Shown here: positions 37,203 to 45,468 of the stretch, in pieces
How positions within the stretch are numbered: position 1 is the stretch's first letter
How the letters are laid out: the number at the start of each line of letters is the position of its first letter
Source of the DNA: Mycoplana rhizolycopersici
GTDB lineage: Bacteria > Pseudomonadota > Alphaproteobacteria > Rhizobiales > Rhizobiaceae
DNA: 64,000 nt
NCBI RefSeq assembly: GCF_013378445.1
Contig: NZ_JABXYK010000010.1
Span: forward strand, 1 to 64,000
Direction of reading: 5' to 3'
Program-made: the position numbers and the translations under genes
The notes under the pieces: generated by a model
What the model was told of the DNA's origin: nothing
Seen by the model: only the letters and a program-made list of their open reading frames with translations
Databases searched by the model: none

Positions 37203-38279
37203 ATGACTGAATTTTCCAGACGCAACACGCTGAAGCTCATGACGGCCACACTGGCCGCCGGCGCAAGCTTCTCACTCCTGCCGCGCAAGGTTTTTGCTGC
37301 GGGCCAGATCACGGTGCTTAACTGGCAGGGTTACGGCACCGACGAAGCCTGGTCGCTGAAGCAGTTCACCGAAAAGACCGGCATCAGCGTGGTGCATGAC
37401 TACTACAGCTCCGAATCCGAGATGCTCACCAAGCTGCGCACCAATCCCGGCGCCTACGATCTGGTCGTGCTCAACGCCGCACGCTGCGCCCAGGCCGTTG
37501 CCGAAGACCTGCTGCAGCCGATCGACTTCTCGAAGGTTCCGAACGCGGCGACCGTCGATGAGACCCTGCGCGGCAACCCGAACTTCTCCAAGGATGGCGT
37601 AGGTTTTGCGGTTCCGTGGGTCTGGGGCATGACCTCGCTCGCGATCCGGGAGGGCAAGCCGAAGCCCGAGAGCTATAAGGCGCTTGCCGATGCGACCTAC
37701 AAGGGCCGCGTGGCAATGGACGACGACGCCATCATCAATGTCGGCATCGGCGCGCTGATGACCGGCCAGGACATGAACGATCCGCAGGACCTGGCTGCGG
37801 TCACCGAGGCCCTCAAGTCGATCAAGCCGAACGTCAAGCTTCTATGGTCGACAGAGGACCAGTGGAACAAGTCGTTCGCAGCCAACGAGTTCGACCTGTC
37901 GGTCTTCTGGTCGGGCGGCTCGGTCCGGTCGAAGCGCAATTCGAAACTGCCTGTCGAATTCGTCGTTCCGAAAGAGGGCGCGGTGGGTTGGGTCGACGGT
38001 CTCGGCATCCCCGCTACCGCACCGAACCCGGAGGGGGCGCTTGCCTTCGCCAACTGGCTGATCGACCCGGCCTTCTATGTCGAATGGGCAACCAAGGTCG
38101 GCGCCCCGGCATCCTCGAACTCCGCTGCGCTCAACAGCTTGCCGGCCGACGACCTGAGCCGCCAGGTGCACAACCCGGAATACCTGAAGACGATGAGCAT
38201 CATGTCGGCACTGCCCGACGATCGCCGCGAAGCCTTCAACAATGTCTGGCAGGAAGTGAAAGCCTTCTATGCAGAATGA
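37203..38279 (+). CDS. ABC transporter substrate-binding protein, PotD/PotF-like, Tat-exported
   Basis: 358 aa. The signal carries a twin-arginine motif (SRRNTLKLMTATLAAGAS), so it is probably exported folded. The mature part is a type II periplasmic receptor of the spermidine/putrescine class: NWQGYGTDEAWSLKQFTEKT near residue 40, FAVPWVWGMTSLAIREGK near 136. Members of this class also bind opines, thiamine precursors and amino-acid-like cations, so polyamines are not assured. AGAGGGG precedes the ATG. It heads a six-gene operon. Confidence 0.9.
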   Translation: MTEFSRRNTLKLMTATLAAGASFSLLPRKVFAAGQITVLNWQGYGTDEAWSLKQFTEKTGISVVHDYYSSESEMLTKLRTNPGAYDLVVLNAARCAQAVAEDLLQPIDFSKVPNAATVDETLRGNPNFSKDGVGFAVPWVWGMTSLAIREGKPKPESYKALADATYKGRVAMDDDAIINVGIGALMTGQDMNDPQDLAAVTEALKSIKPNVKLLWSTEDQWNKSFAANEFDLSVFWSGGSVRSKRNSKLPVEFVVPKEGAVGWVDGLGIPATAPNPEGALAFANWLIDPAFYVEWATKVGAPASSNSAALNSLPADDLSRQVHNPEYLKTMSIMSALPDDRREAFNNVWQEVKAFYAE

Positions 38280-39183
38280 CCAGCTCGCGCTGGCGCAGAC
38301 GCGCGGATCAGTCGATCCGCGCGTCAAGCGCCCCCTCCCCGCCTGGGTCTCGACGACGGCGCTGTTGCTGCCGACATACGGTTGGCTCACGATCGCCATA
38401 TTTCTTCCGCTGCTTACCATGCTGGCCTTCAGTTTCATGTCGGCCACCCCGATGGGCAAGACGCCGGTCGAATTCACGCTGAAGCAGTACCGGGCCTTCA
38501 TCGATCAGCCGTATCTTCTGCGGATCGGTTTCAACTCGCTGATGATGGGTTTCTGGACGACGCTGTTCTGCGCCATTCTGGGCTTTCTCGCAGCCGTGGC
38601 CCTGGTGCGCGCAACGGTCGGCAAGACGCGCGAGACGCTTCTGGTGCTGATCCTGCTGCCGTTCTGGACCAACGGCCTGGTCCGCGTCTTCTCCTGGACG
38701 ATGGTGCTTCGGGAAAACGGCTTTCTCGACAATATCCTGCACATGGTCGTCCCCGATGCCGGATCGATCAGCATCCTCTACACGCGCTACGCCGTCGTGC
38801 TCGGGCTGGTCCACGGCTATCTGCCCTACATGATCCTCACCTGTTACATCGCGCTCGTAACGATTGATGACGCGATCATCGAAGCTGCCGCCAGCCTCGG
38901 CGCGCGCTGGTGGACGATCCTCTACAAGATCCTCATTCCGATGGCCGCGCCCGGCCTGATTTCCGGCGCCGTGCTGATCTTCATCCCGGTTATTGGCTCC
39001 TTCATGGAGCCACGCATTCTCGGGGGACGCGTCGGCGTCACGATGGGAACAGTCATCGAGGACCAGTTCACGCAAGCCTTCAACTGGCCGCTCGGCGCTT
39101 CGCTGTCGTTCACGCTGCTTGCCGTCGTTCTTGCAATCTTCGCTACATTCTCCGGCGTGCTGCGCGGCAGGACGGCAGGTTGA
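38269..39183 (+). CDS. ABC transporter permease, PotB-like
   Basis: 304 aa, six membrane helices after a cytoplasmic tail of about 35 residues. The EAA loop is EAAASLGARWWTILYKILIP near residues 205-224. It starts 11 bp inside the end of the binding-protein gene, which indicates translational coupling. PotB/PotH-type half of the channel. Confidence 0.93.
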   Translation: MQNDQLALAQTRGSVDPRVKRPLPAWVSTTALLLPTYGWLTIAIFLPLLTMLAFSFMSATPMGKTPVEFTLKQYRAFIDQPYLLRIGFNSLMMGFWTTLFCAILGFLAAVALVRATVGKTRETLLVLILLPFWTNGLVRVFSWTMVLRENGFLDNILHMVVPDAGSISILYTRYAVVLGLVHGYLPYMILTCYIALVTIDDAIIEAAASLGARWWTILYKILIPMAAPGLISGAVLIFIPVIGSFMEPRILGGRVGVTMGTVIEDQFTQAFNWPLGASLSFTLLAVVLAIFATFSGVLRGRTAG

Positions 39184-39193
39184 GGAACGCACC

Positions 39194-39973
39194 ATGAGAC
39201 AACTCGGACGCTTTTACCTGATCGCGATACTCCTGTTCCTGTACACGCCGATCGCCGTGATGATGGCGATGGGGTTCAACGAGTCGCCGCTTTACGAACT
39301 GCCCTTCACCTTCTCCACGCGCTGGTACGAAGCGTTGCTTTCGAACCAACCCCTGCTGAAGGCCGGAGCGAACAGCATCATCATCGCGCTGATCACAGCG
39401 GTGATCGCCACCACGCTTGGCACGATGGCCTCCGTCGCGCTGTCGCGCCGGACTTTCCGCGGAAAAAGCCTTCTGCAACTCCTGCTTCTGCCGCCGATCG
39501 CCATTCCGTGGCTCATCACGGGCACGGCGATGCTGATCTTCTTCTATTGGAGCGGCATCGGGCGCGGCATGCACGCCCTACTGATCGGCCACGTCGCGCT
39601 TGCCATTCCGTATGTGGTTCTCGTGGTGGGTACGGGTTTCAAGACGGTGCGTGCCGACCTTGAGGAAGCGGCCATGAGCCTGGGTTCCACGCCTGTGCAC
39701 GCCTTCTTCTCGGTCACGCTGCCGCTGCTCTACCCGAGCATCCTTGGCGCCGCGCTCTTCGCCTTCGCGGTCTCCCTGGACCAGTTCGTCATTTCCTACT
39801 TTCTCGCAACGCCCGGCTACACAACCCTGCCGGTGCAGATCTATTCGGCAATCCGCAAGGGCTTCACGCCTGAAATCAACGCGATCTCGACCTTGCTGCT
39901 GCTCGGTTCGATGGCCGTCATCCTGATCTTTGCGCGCTTCGCCAAACCCGGAGACACCCGTGACAAACGTTAA
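39194..39973 (+). CDS. ABC transporter permease, PotC-like
   Basis: 259 aa, six membrane helices. It begins MRQLGRFYLIAILLFLYTPI; the EAA loop is EEAAMSLGSTPVHAFFSVTL near residue 155. The ATG at 39194 follows GAGGAACGCACC. A longer in-frame reading to 38993 lies inside the PotB-like gene and is rejected. The end overlaps the ATPase start by 14 bp. Confidence 0.93.
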   Translation: MRQLGRFYLIAILLFLYTPIAVMMAMGFNESPLYELPFTFSTRWYEALLSNQPLLKAGANSIIIALITAVIATTLGTMASVALSRRTFRGKSLLQLLLLPPIAIPWLITGTAMLIFFYWSGIGRGMHALLIGHVALAIPYVVLVVGTGFKTVRADLEEAAMSLGSTPVHAFFSVTLPLLYPSILGAALFAFAVSLDQFVISYFLATPGYTTLPVQIYSAIRKGFTPEINAISTLLLLGSMAVILIFARFAKPGDTRDKR

Positions 39974-41009
39974 AGTCAAGTCAGTCGCCAAGACCTACGG
40001 CCCGATCCCGGTCCTCACAGACATTAGCACCGAATTTCAGGAAGGGTCTTTCACCAGCCTTCTCGGCCCCTCCGGCTCGGGCAAGACGACGCTCCTTCGC
40101 ATCATCGCCGGCTTCATCAAGCCCGACGAGGGTGTCGTCATGATCGGCAATAGCGATGTGACGAACGTGCCGGTCTGGGGCCGTAACATCGGCATGATGT
40201 TCCAGTCCTACGCCTTGTTCCCGCACATGACGATCGCGCAGAACGTCGCCTTCGGCCTGGAGCGCCGCGGCATCAAGGGAGAGGCGGCCCGCAAGGAGGT
40301 GGATCGTGCCCTGGAAATGGTGCGCCTTTCGGGCTTCGGCGATCGCCTGCCCAAGCAACTCTCCGGCGGCCAGCAGCAGCGTGTTGCCCTGGCGCGGGCG
40401 ATCGTGATCAAGCCGAGCGTGCTGCTTCTCGACGAGCCGCTTTCCGCACTCGATCGCCGGCTTCGACAGGAGATGCAGGTGGAGTTGCTGCGGATCCAGC
40501 GCGAAAGCGGCCTGACGACCATCTTCGTCACCCATGACCAGGAAGAAGCACTGACGCTTTCCGACAAGGTCGCAATCCTCGATCGTGGCCGGATCGTGCA
40601 GATCGGCGATCCGGAGACTGTCTACGAAAAGCCGTTGACGCGATTTGCAGCCGAGTTTCTCGGCGATTCCAACTTTCTTTCCGGAAAGGTCGAGAACGGC
40701 GCGGTCCGGCTCTCCAACGGCACGGTCGTGCGCAGCGACAGCGCACTGCCGGGCAACGGTGCGGACGTCACGCTGGCGATCCGCCCCGAAAAGATGTCGC
40801 TGGTTACGGCAGACACGCAGCCGAACAAGCTCTCGGCGCGCATTACGACGGTCATCTATGCCGGCCCCGTTCTCTCCTACATCCTGGAGACCCCGGATGG
40901 GCTGCCGTTGAAGCTGTTTGCGCAAAATCGCGATGGCCGTGTCCTTCGGGAAGGCGAAACCGTCAGCCTGAGTTGGTCGCCGGAGCACACGATCGCAGTG
41001 GCGAACTGA
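39960..41009 (+). CDS. ABC transporter ATP-binding protein, PotA-like
   Basis: 349 aa. Walker A LLGPSGSGKTTLLR near residue 36, signature QLSGGQQQRVALARAI near 135, Walker B SVLLLDEPLSALD, H-loop FVTHDQEEALTLSD. The C-terminal 110 residues form a TOBE domain (GADVTLAIRPEKMSL). The start is GTG 39960 with GGAG 6 nt upstream, overlapping the permease gene by 14 bp. Confidence 0.94.
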   Translation: MTNVKVKSVAKTYGPIPVLTDISTEFQEGSFTSLLGPSGSGKTTLLRIIAGFIKPDEGVVMIGNSDVTNVPVWGRNIGMMFQSYALFPHMTIAQNVAFGLERRGIKGEAARKEVDRALEMVRLSGFGDRLPKQLSGGQQQRVALARAIVIKPSVLLLDEPLSALDRRLRQEMQVELLRIQRESGLTTIFVTHDQEEALTLSDKVAILDRGRIVQIGDPETVYEKPLTRFAAEFLGDSNFLSGKVENGAVRLSNGTVVRSDSALPGNGADVTLAIRPEKMSLVTADTQPNKLSARITTVIYAGPVLSYILETPDGLPLKLFAQNRDGRVLREGETVSLSWSPEHTIAVAN

Positions 41010-41013
41010 CAAG

Positions 41014-41610
41014 ATGCCTGGGCCGGGGGTTTGGGACAATGCGTTGCATGTCACGATCGACATGCAGCGGCTCTTTGCGGAGGACACGCCTTGGCACACG
41101 CCCTCGCTTGGCTCCATTCTGCCGAACGTCGTCCGTCTTTGCGAGGCGCGACCTGACAGGACCGTCTATGCGCGGTTCGTCGTGCCTCCCAATGCGCAGC
41201 AGGCTTCCGGTAGCTGGAAGACCTACTACGACCGCTGGCAGATGATGACGGGAGACATGCTCGATCCGGCGATGCTCGATCTGGTCGAGCCGCTTTCGGC
41301 AGTCGCTGCCAGGGGTTGGATCGTGGAGAAGTCGACCTACTCGGTTTTCGCAGTCCCCGGCTTCGCAGAGAGGCTTGCTGCCGAACAGGTGGACACGGTT
41401 ATTATGTCAGGTGTCGAGACGGATGTTTGCGTCTACGCAAGCATGCTGGCAGCAGTCGATCTCGGATATCGGGTCGTGCTCGCAACGGATGCGCTTGGAA
41501 GTGCCGACCCCAAGGCCCATGACGCCGTGTTGCAACATCTGGCGCCACGACTGCCTGAGCAAATCGAACTCATGACCACCGCCGCCGTCCTTGAGCGGTG
41601 GAAACGGTAG
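41014..41610 (+). CDS. Isochorismatase-family cysteine hydrolase
   Basis: 198 aa with the full triad: Asp16 in HVTIDMQRLFAEDTPW, a Lys in GWIVEKSTYSVF (about residue 109) and Cys in MSGVETDVCVYASML (about 137). This family includes nicotinamidase, maleamate amidase and carbamoylases. It starts 4 bp after the ATPase stop, so it is part of the importer operon and probably hydrolyses an amide bond of the imported compound. Distinct in sequence from NicF and from the YcaC-like protein at 17071. Confidence 0.88.
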   Translation: MPGPGVWDNALHVTIDMQRLFAEDTPWHTPSLGSILPNVVRLCEARPDRTVYARFVVPPNAQQASGSWKTYYDRWQMMTGDMLDPAMLDLVEPLSAVAARGWIVEKSTYSVFAVPGFAERLAAEQVDTVIMSGVETDVCVYASMLAAVDLGYRVVLATDALGSADPKAHDAVLQHLAPRLPEQIELMTTAAVLERWKR

Positions 41611-41662
41611 CTAAGCGTTGGCCGCGGCAAAGAAGACCGCCCAACCATTGAGGAGCCTTTGG

Positions 41663-42145
41663 ATGGACATAAGCTCGAACGAGCAGCACTTGTCCGGCAA
41701 GCCAACCAAGAACGGCACCGGACCGGCGGGAGCCGACCAGTATGCGCTCGGCGAACAGATAGGCTTTTTCCTTCGCCAGGCCAACCAGCGGCACGTCTCG
41801 ATCTTCGCCGGACACATGGCGGAGAAACTGACGACCACGCAATGGGCGGCTCTGGTCAAGCTCAAGGAAATGCAGCCCTGTTCCCAGGGGAGCCTCGGAC
41901 GGGAAACGGCCATGGACATGGCGACGATCAAAGGTGTGGTGGACAGGCTGGTAAAGCGCAATCTCATCAATACCGCCCCCGACCCGAGCGACGCGCGACG
42001 GCTGGTGCTCACGCTGACGCAGGAAGGCGTCGCCATCGTTCAACGCAACCTTTCTGTTGCGCTGGAGATATCGCGGGAAACGCTCGGGCCCCTGAGCACG
42101 GCCGAGCAGATGATGTTGATGGAATTGCTCCGAAAGATCAGCTGA
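41663..42145 (+). CDS. MarR-family regulator, paralogue of the nic-linked MarR
   Basis: 160 aa from the ATG at 41663, chosen because GAGGAG lies 7 nt upstream (a TTG at 41618 is in frame). HTH/wing: TTTQWAALVKLKEMQPCSQG, TAMDMATIKGVVDRLVKR, DPSDARRLVLTL. Aligns along its length with the MarR at 20792-21271 (shared EQxGxxLRxAxQRHxxIF, ATIxGxVDRLxxRxLI, LSTAEQ-type tail). Shared ancestry suggests related ligands, possibly pyridine acids. Likely binds the palindromes at 36864 and 37066. Confidence 0.88.
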   Translation: MDISSNEQHLSGKPTKNGTGPAGADQYALGEQIGFFLRQANQRHVSIFAGHMAEKLTTTQWAALVKLKEMQPCSQGSLGRETAMDMATIKGVVDRLVKRNLINTAPDPSDARRLVLTLTQEGVAIVQRNLSVALEISRETLGPLSTAEQMMLMELLRKIS

Positions 42146-42186
42146 ACGCCGCGCCGACAGACAGACAGAAATTGCAGGAAATCGTG

Positions 42187-44538
42187 ATGTTCCAGGATGC
42201 CAACGTCGCTGTCGCGGATGTCATTGCGGCCATGACCGACGAGGAGAAGGTCGATCTTCTCAGTGGACGGGGGCTTTGGAAGACTGCCGCTATCGCGCGC
42301 CTGAACATTCCGTCGATAATCATGACCGATGGAACCTATGGCGTGCGCTATTCCACCACGCAGATAGACGCAGGTGACGACGACGAAGACGGCTTGCAGC
42401 AGTTTCTCGCGGTCGTGAACCAGGATGCCGACGACGACACGGGAATGTTCGGCACCACCCTTCCGGCGACCTGCTTTCCAAACGGCAACCTGATCGGCTG
42501 CTCTTGGGATTACGATCTGACCTACCGGATGGGACAGGCCCTGGCCGCGGAGTGCCATCAGATGGGTGTCCAGCTTCTCCTCGGTCCGGGGATCAACACC
42601 CGGCGGACGCCGCTGGCCGGTCGCGCCTACGAATACTACTCCGAGGATCCGGTCATCAATGGCGATCTCGCCGCGGCCCTGATCAGCGGTCTGCAGGACA
42701 ATGGTATCGGCGCTTCGCTGAAGCATTTCGCCTGTAACAATTCCGAAATCGACCGCACCAACACCAGTTCGGACGTCAGCGAGCGGGCGCTGCGCGAAAT
42801 CTATCTCGCCGGGTTCGAGCGGGCGATCGCGAAGAGCGCGCCGTGGACCGTGATGAGCGCCTACAATCCCGTCAACGGCGTGCAAGCGGCGGAAAATCAT
42901 TGGCTTCTGACGCACGTGTTGCGTCAGAATTGGGGGTATGACGGGCTTGTCGTTTCCGACTGGCATGCTGTCAAGGACCGGCCGGCGTCACTGGCAGCGG
43001 GAACCGAGCTGGACATGCCGGAAAGCAAACCCCGCAAGGCGCAATTGCTGGCCGCCCTGAAAACCGGTGAGATCGACCGGCAGGCTGTCGACGCCGCCTG
43101 CGGGCGGATGCTCGATTTCGTGCGCAAATGCCTCGCCGCAAAGCCCACCGTGCCCGGTGCGGATCTGGACCGGCATCATGCGCTTGCGCGTGACATTGCA
43201 GCGGAGTCGATGGTTCTTCTGAAGAACGAGAACGCGGTGCTGCCGCTTGACCCGGCTACGATAGGGCGCCTCCTCGTCGTCGGTGACGGCGCACTGAAGC
43301 CCCAGATCCAGGGATCGGGATCGGCAACCACCAATCCCTATCTGGTCGATATTCCACTGTCGCAGATCGACGCGCGGGCGGCCGGGCGGTTTGTCCTCGA
43401 ACACCTGCCCACGCCCCACGGCACAGCAACGGAAATCGAGGCGCATATTGCCGGGATTTGCGAACGCGCGGGGGAGGCTGACGCAGTCGTCGTCTTTGCC
43501 GAAAACGAAAAGGGGCGCAACGGCGAGGGTAACGACCGCGATACGTTGGATATCGTCCCCGCGCAGAACGCCGTGATAGCAGCGCTGGCGGGTGTCGCAG
43601 ACAAGCTCGTCGTCGTGCTCACCATGCCCGATGCCGTCGAGATGCCGTGGCTGGAGACGGTGCCTGCCGCACTCGCCTGCTTCTACCCCGGCCAGGGTGG
43701 CGGCGAAGCCATTGCGCGCATTCTATTCGGGGAACAGAATCCCTGCGGCAAGCTTTCGGCGACGATGCCAGCCAGGATCGAAGATATCCCCGGCTGGCAC
43801 AGCTATCCGGGCGAGCACGGCCGTCACCTCTATAGCGAGGGGATGTTCGTCGGCTATCGCTACTACGATCTCAAGAGCATCGCGCCGGCTTTCCCTTTCG
43901 GCCATGGCCTGAGCTTTACCACTTTCGGCTACGAGGATCTGGCGATCGACGCCAGCGAGATCTCGCCCGGCAGCAGCTGCAACGTCACGCTGACCATCCG
44001 CAATACCGGCACGGTGCCTGGAAAGGAGATCGTGCAGATCTATGTGCGGCCCGTTGCACCCGGCCTGAAACGGCCCATACGAGAACTCAAGGCGTTTGCG
44101 AAGATCGCTCTTCAGCCCGGGGAAGCCAGATCGGTGACCTTTTCCCTCGGGCCCCGCGATTTCCAATATTTCGACACGTCGCGCGGAAGCTGGGTACTGC
44201 AGGCGGAAGCGTTTGTCATTGAGGCGGCGGCGTCATCGCGCGACATTCGGCTGTCTCATGTCGTCCCTTGCCGAAGCGAGCCGCTCCGCCTGCCCGCCTT
44301 TACCGAGCATTCTCCAACCTCGGCGATCTTGGCCGATGCGGCCGCGGCCGAGACCGTGCGAGCATTTATCGCGGAGAAGCTTGCCGTTTCCGATGATGAA
44401 GCGAGGATCATAACGGAAAAGGTCCGCGGCTCCTTCCTCGGTTTCCACGAGACCCTCAGCTGGTTCATCGGCGACAGCATCTCCAGGGACGATGTCGTAA
44501 AGTTGCTTTCCGACCTCAACAACGGGAATTACGGCTGA
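42187..44538 (+). CDS. Glycoside hydrolase family 3, beta-glucosidase-like
   Basis: 783 aa, no signal peptide, hence intracellular. The GH3 N-terminal barrel holds GASLKHFACNNSEIDRTNTS (about residues 177-196) and the nucleophile Asp258 in GLVVSDWHAV. The alpha/beta sandwich follows (AAESMVLLKNENAVLPLDP), then a fibronectin-III-like domain (GTVPGKEIVQIYVRPVAPGL). An extra C-terminal helical segment of about 75 residues ends ISRDDVVKLLSDLNNG. AGGAA precedes the ATG at 42187; the 41-bp gap to the MarR gene suggests one operon. Would release glucose or another beta-linked sugar from an imported glycoside. Confidence 0.92.
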   Translation: MFQDANVAVADVIAAMTDEEKVDLLSGRGLWKTAAIARLNIPSIIMTDGTYGVRYSTTQIDAGDDDEDGLQQFLAVVNQDADDDTGMFGTTLPATCFPNGNLIGCSWDYDLTYRMGQALAAECHQMGVQLLLGPGINTRRTPLAGRAYEYYSEDPVINGDLAAALISGLQDNGIGASLKHFACNNSEIDRTNTSSDVSERALREIYLAGFERAIAKSAPWTVMSAYNPVNGVQAAENHWLLTHVLRQNWGYDGLVVSDWHAVKDRPASLAAGTELDMPESKPRKAQLLAALKTGEIDRQAVDAACGRMLDFVRKCLAAKPTVPGADLDRHHALARDIAAESMVLLKNENAVLPLDPATIGRLLVVGDGALKPQIQGSGSATTNPYLVDIPLSQIDARAAGRFVLEHLPTPHGTATEIEAHIAGICERAGEADAVVVFAENEKGRNGEGNDRDTLDIVPAQNAVIAALAGVADKLVVVLTMPDAVEMPWLETVPAALACFYPGQGGGEAIARILFGEQNPCGKLSATMPARIEDIPGWHSYPGEHGRHLYSEGMFVGYRYYDLKSIAPAFPFGHGLSFTTFGYEDLAIDASEISPGSSCNVTLTIRNTGTVPGKEIVQIYVRPVAPGLKRPIRELKAFAKIALQPGEARSVTFSLGPRDFQYFDTSRGSWVLQAEAFVIEAAASSRDIRLSHVVPCRSEPLRLPAFTEHSPTSAILADAAAAETVRAFIAEKLAVSDDEARIITEKVRGSFLGFHETLSWFIGDSISRDDVVKLLSDLNNGNYG

Positions 44539-44738
44539 CCGGATGGCGCGGCCAGACTGACGCGCCGGGCTGCAGCATGGCCCGGATGTCGCTTGCAGCA
44601 ATGCCGACGTCTGAAATGCGCCAGCAGCGTTCACCGGAAGGGAGCGGGCTTCCACAGGTGCGGCAAGATTGTCGCATTGAGCTGGCGCCGCCGGGAGGAT
44701 ATGGTGCGCGCCGTGTCGGACGTGGCACCGGGGAATCG

Positions 44739-45140
44739 ATGATCAAGCAACGGGACTTTGCCGGACAATGCATGGTGCGCATTATCTGCGCGCTCGCTTT
44801 GCTGTTCGTCGCTTTTGCCCACAAGCCGCCGGTCGTTGGCGGGCCTTCGATCCCGCTGAACGAGCTCGCCCAGTACACGCTCCCGGACGGCTCCCTGCAG
44901 GTCCTCTGCCTCCCCTCCGAGGATGGGAAGGTGAAGCACGATAATCATGACGCGGGATCTGGCTGCGAAGCGTGCCGCCTGAGCGCGTCGGTCCTGCTGC
45001 CTGCACCTGCGGATGTTTCCGGGCAACTGATCCGGCAGCAGATCGATCGCGTCACGCCGACGCGTCGGGAAGCCTTCTACCGCCAGCTGTTTCCTCCGAA
45101 TACCTCGCCACGTGGACCTCCATCCGGCCTGATCGCCTGA
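44739..45140 (+). CDS. DUF2946-like small protein with signal/anchor and CxxC motif
   Basis: 133 aa. A hydrophobic segment (IICALALLFVAFA, about residues 15-27) is followed by a periplasmic region with HDNHDAGSGCEACRLSASVL, giving Cys76 and Cys79. Short proteins of this pattern (DUF2946-like) are found beside copper-handling and TonB genes; a metal-binding role is inference. ATG 44739 is preceded by GGGGA. A longer frame from 44577 lacks a ribosome site. Followed by 328 bp before the PepSY gene. Confidence 0.6.
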   Translation: MIKQRDFAGQCMVRIICALALLFVAFAHKPPVVGGPSIPLNELAQYTLPDGSLQVLCLPSEDGKVKHDNHDAGSGCEACRLSASVLLPAPADVSGQLIRQQIDRVTPTRREAFYRQLFPPNTSPRGPPSGLIA

Positions 45141-45468
45141 ACCGCCGCTGTCCTCAGCGGAATTTTCAGCCTGCGCCGGTTATTCCGCTTGGAGCGGATC
45201 GTCCCGGCGCGTTGCCGGACGACATTCCATGCTCAGAAAAATCGCGCCGGTGCGCGCATGTCTCTCTCCTATCCGCAAGGTGGGAAGCGCCGTTGCGGCG
45301 CTGTCAAAGTCGGTAGTTCTTCAACCGGCCCGCCCGACCGGCGGAAACCGCTCGCTCTATCGAATTCCATGACCGCATGAGATCGGCAGCCTTCGGTGCT
45401 TCCGGCCGCGCTTGCATGCGCGCTCGTTGCGAACTCAAAACCCTCTTCAGTTGTCAAAGGGGACAACC
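45141..45468. other. Intergenic, no gene recognised
   Basis: 328 bp between the DUF2946-like gene and the PepSY gene. A 47-codon frame at 45231 (MLRKIAPVRACLSPIRK...) has no ribosome site or known relatives. In related clusters a TonB-dependent receptor gene often stands here; no trace of one is visible. Confidence 0.6.

Noticed and set aside
41659-42186. In-frame N-terminal extension of the GH3 gene
   Set aside because: The extra 176 residues overlap the MarR gene in another frame and lack similarity to GH3. ATG 42187 has AGGAA upstream and begins the conserved domain.
45231-45374. 47-codon frame before the PepSY gene, considered as a small protein or TonB-receptor remnant
   Set aside because: No Shine-Dalgarno and no plug or barrel motif of a TonB-dependent receptor.
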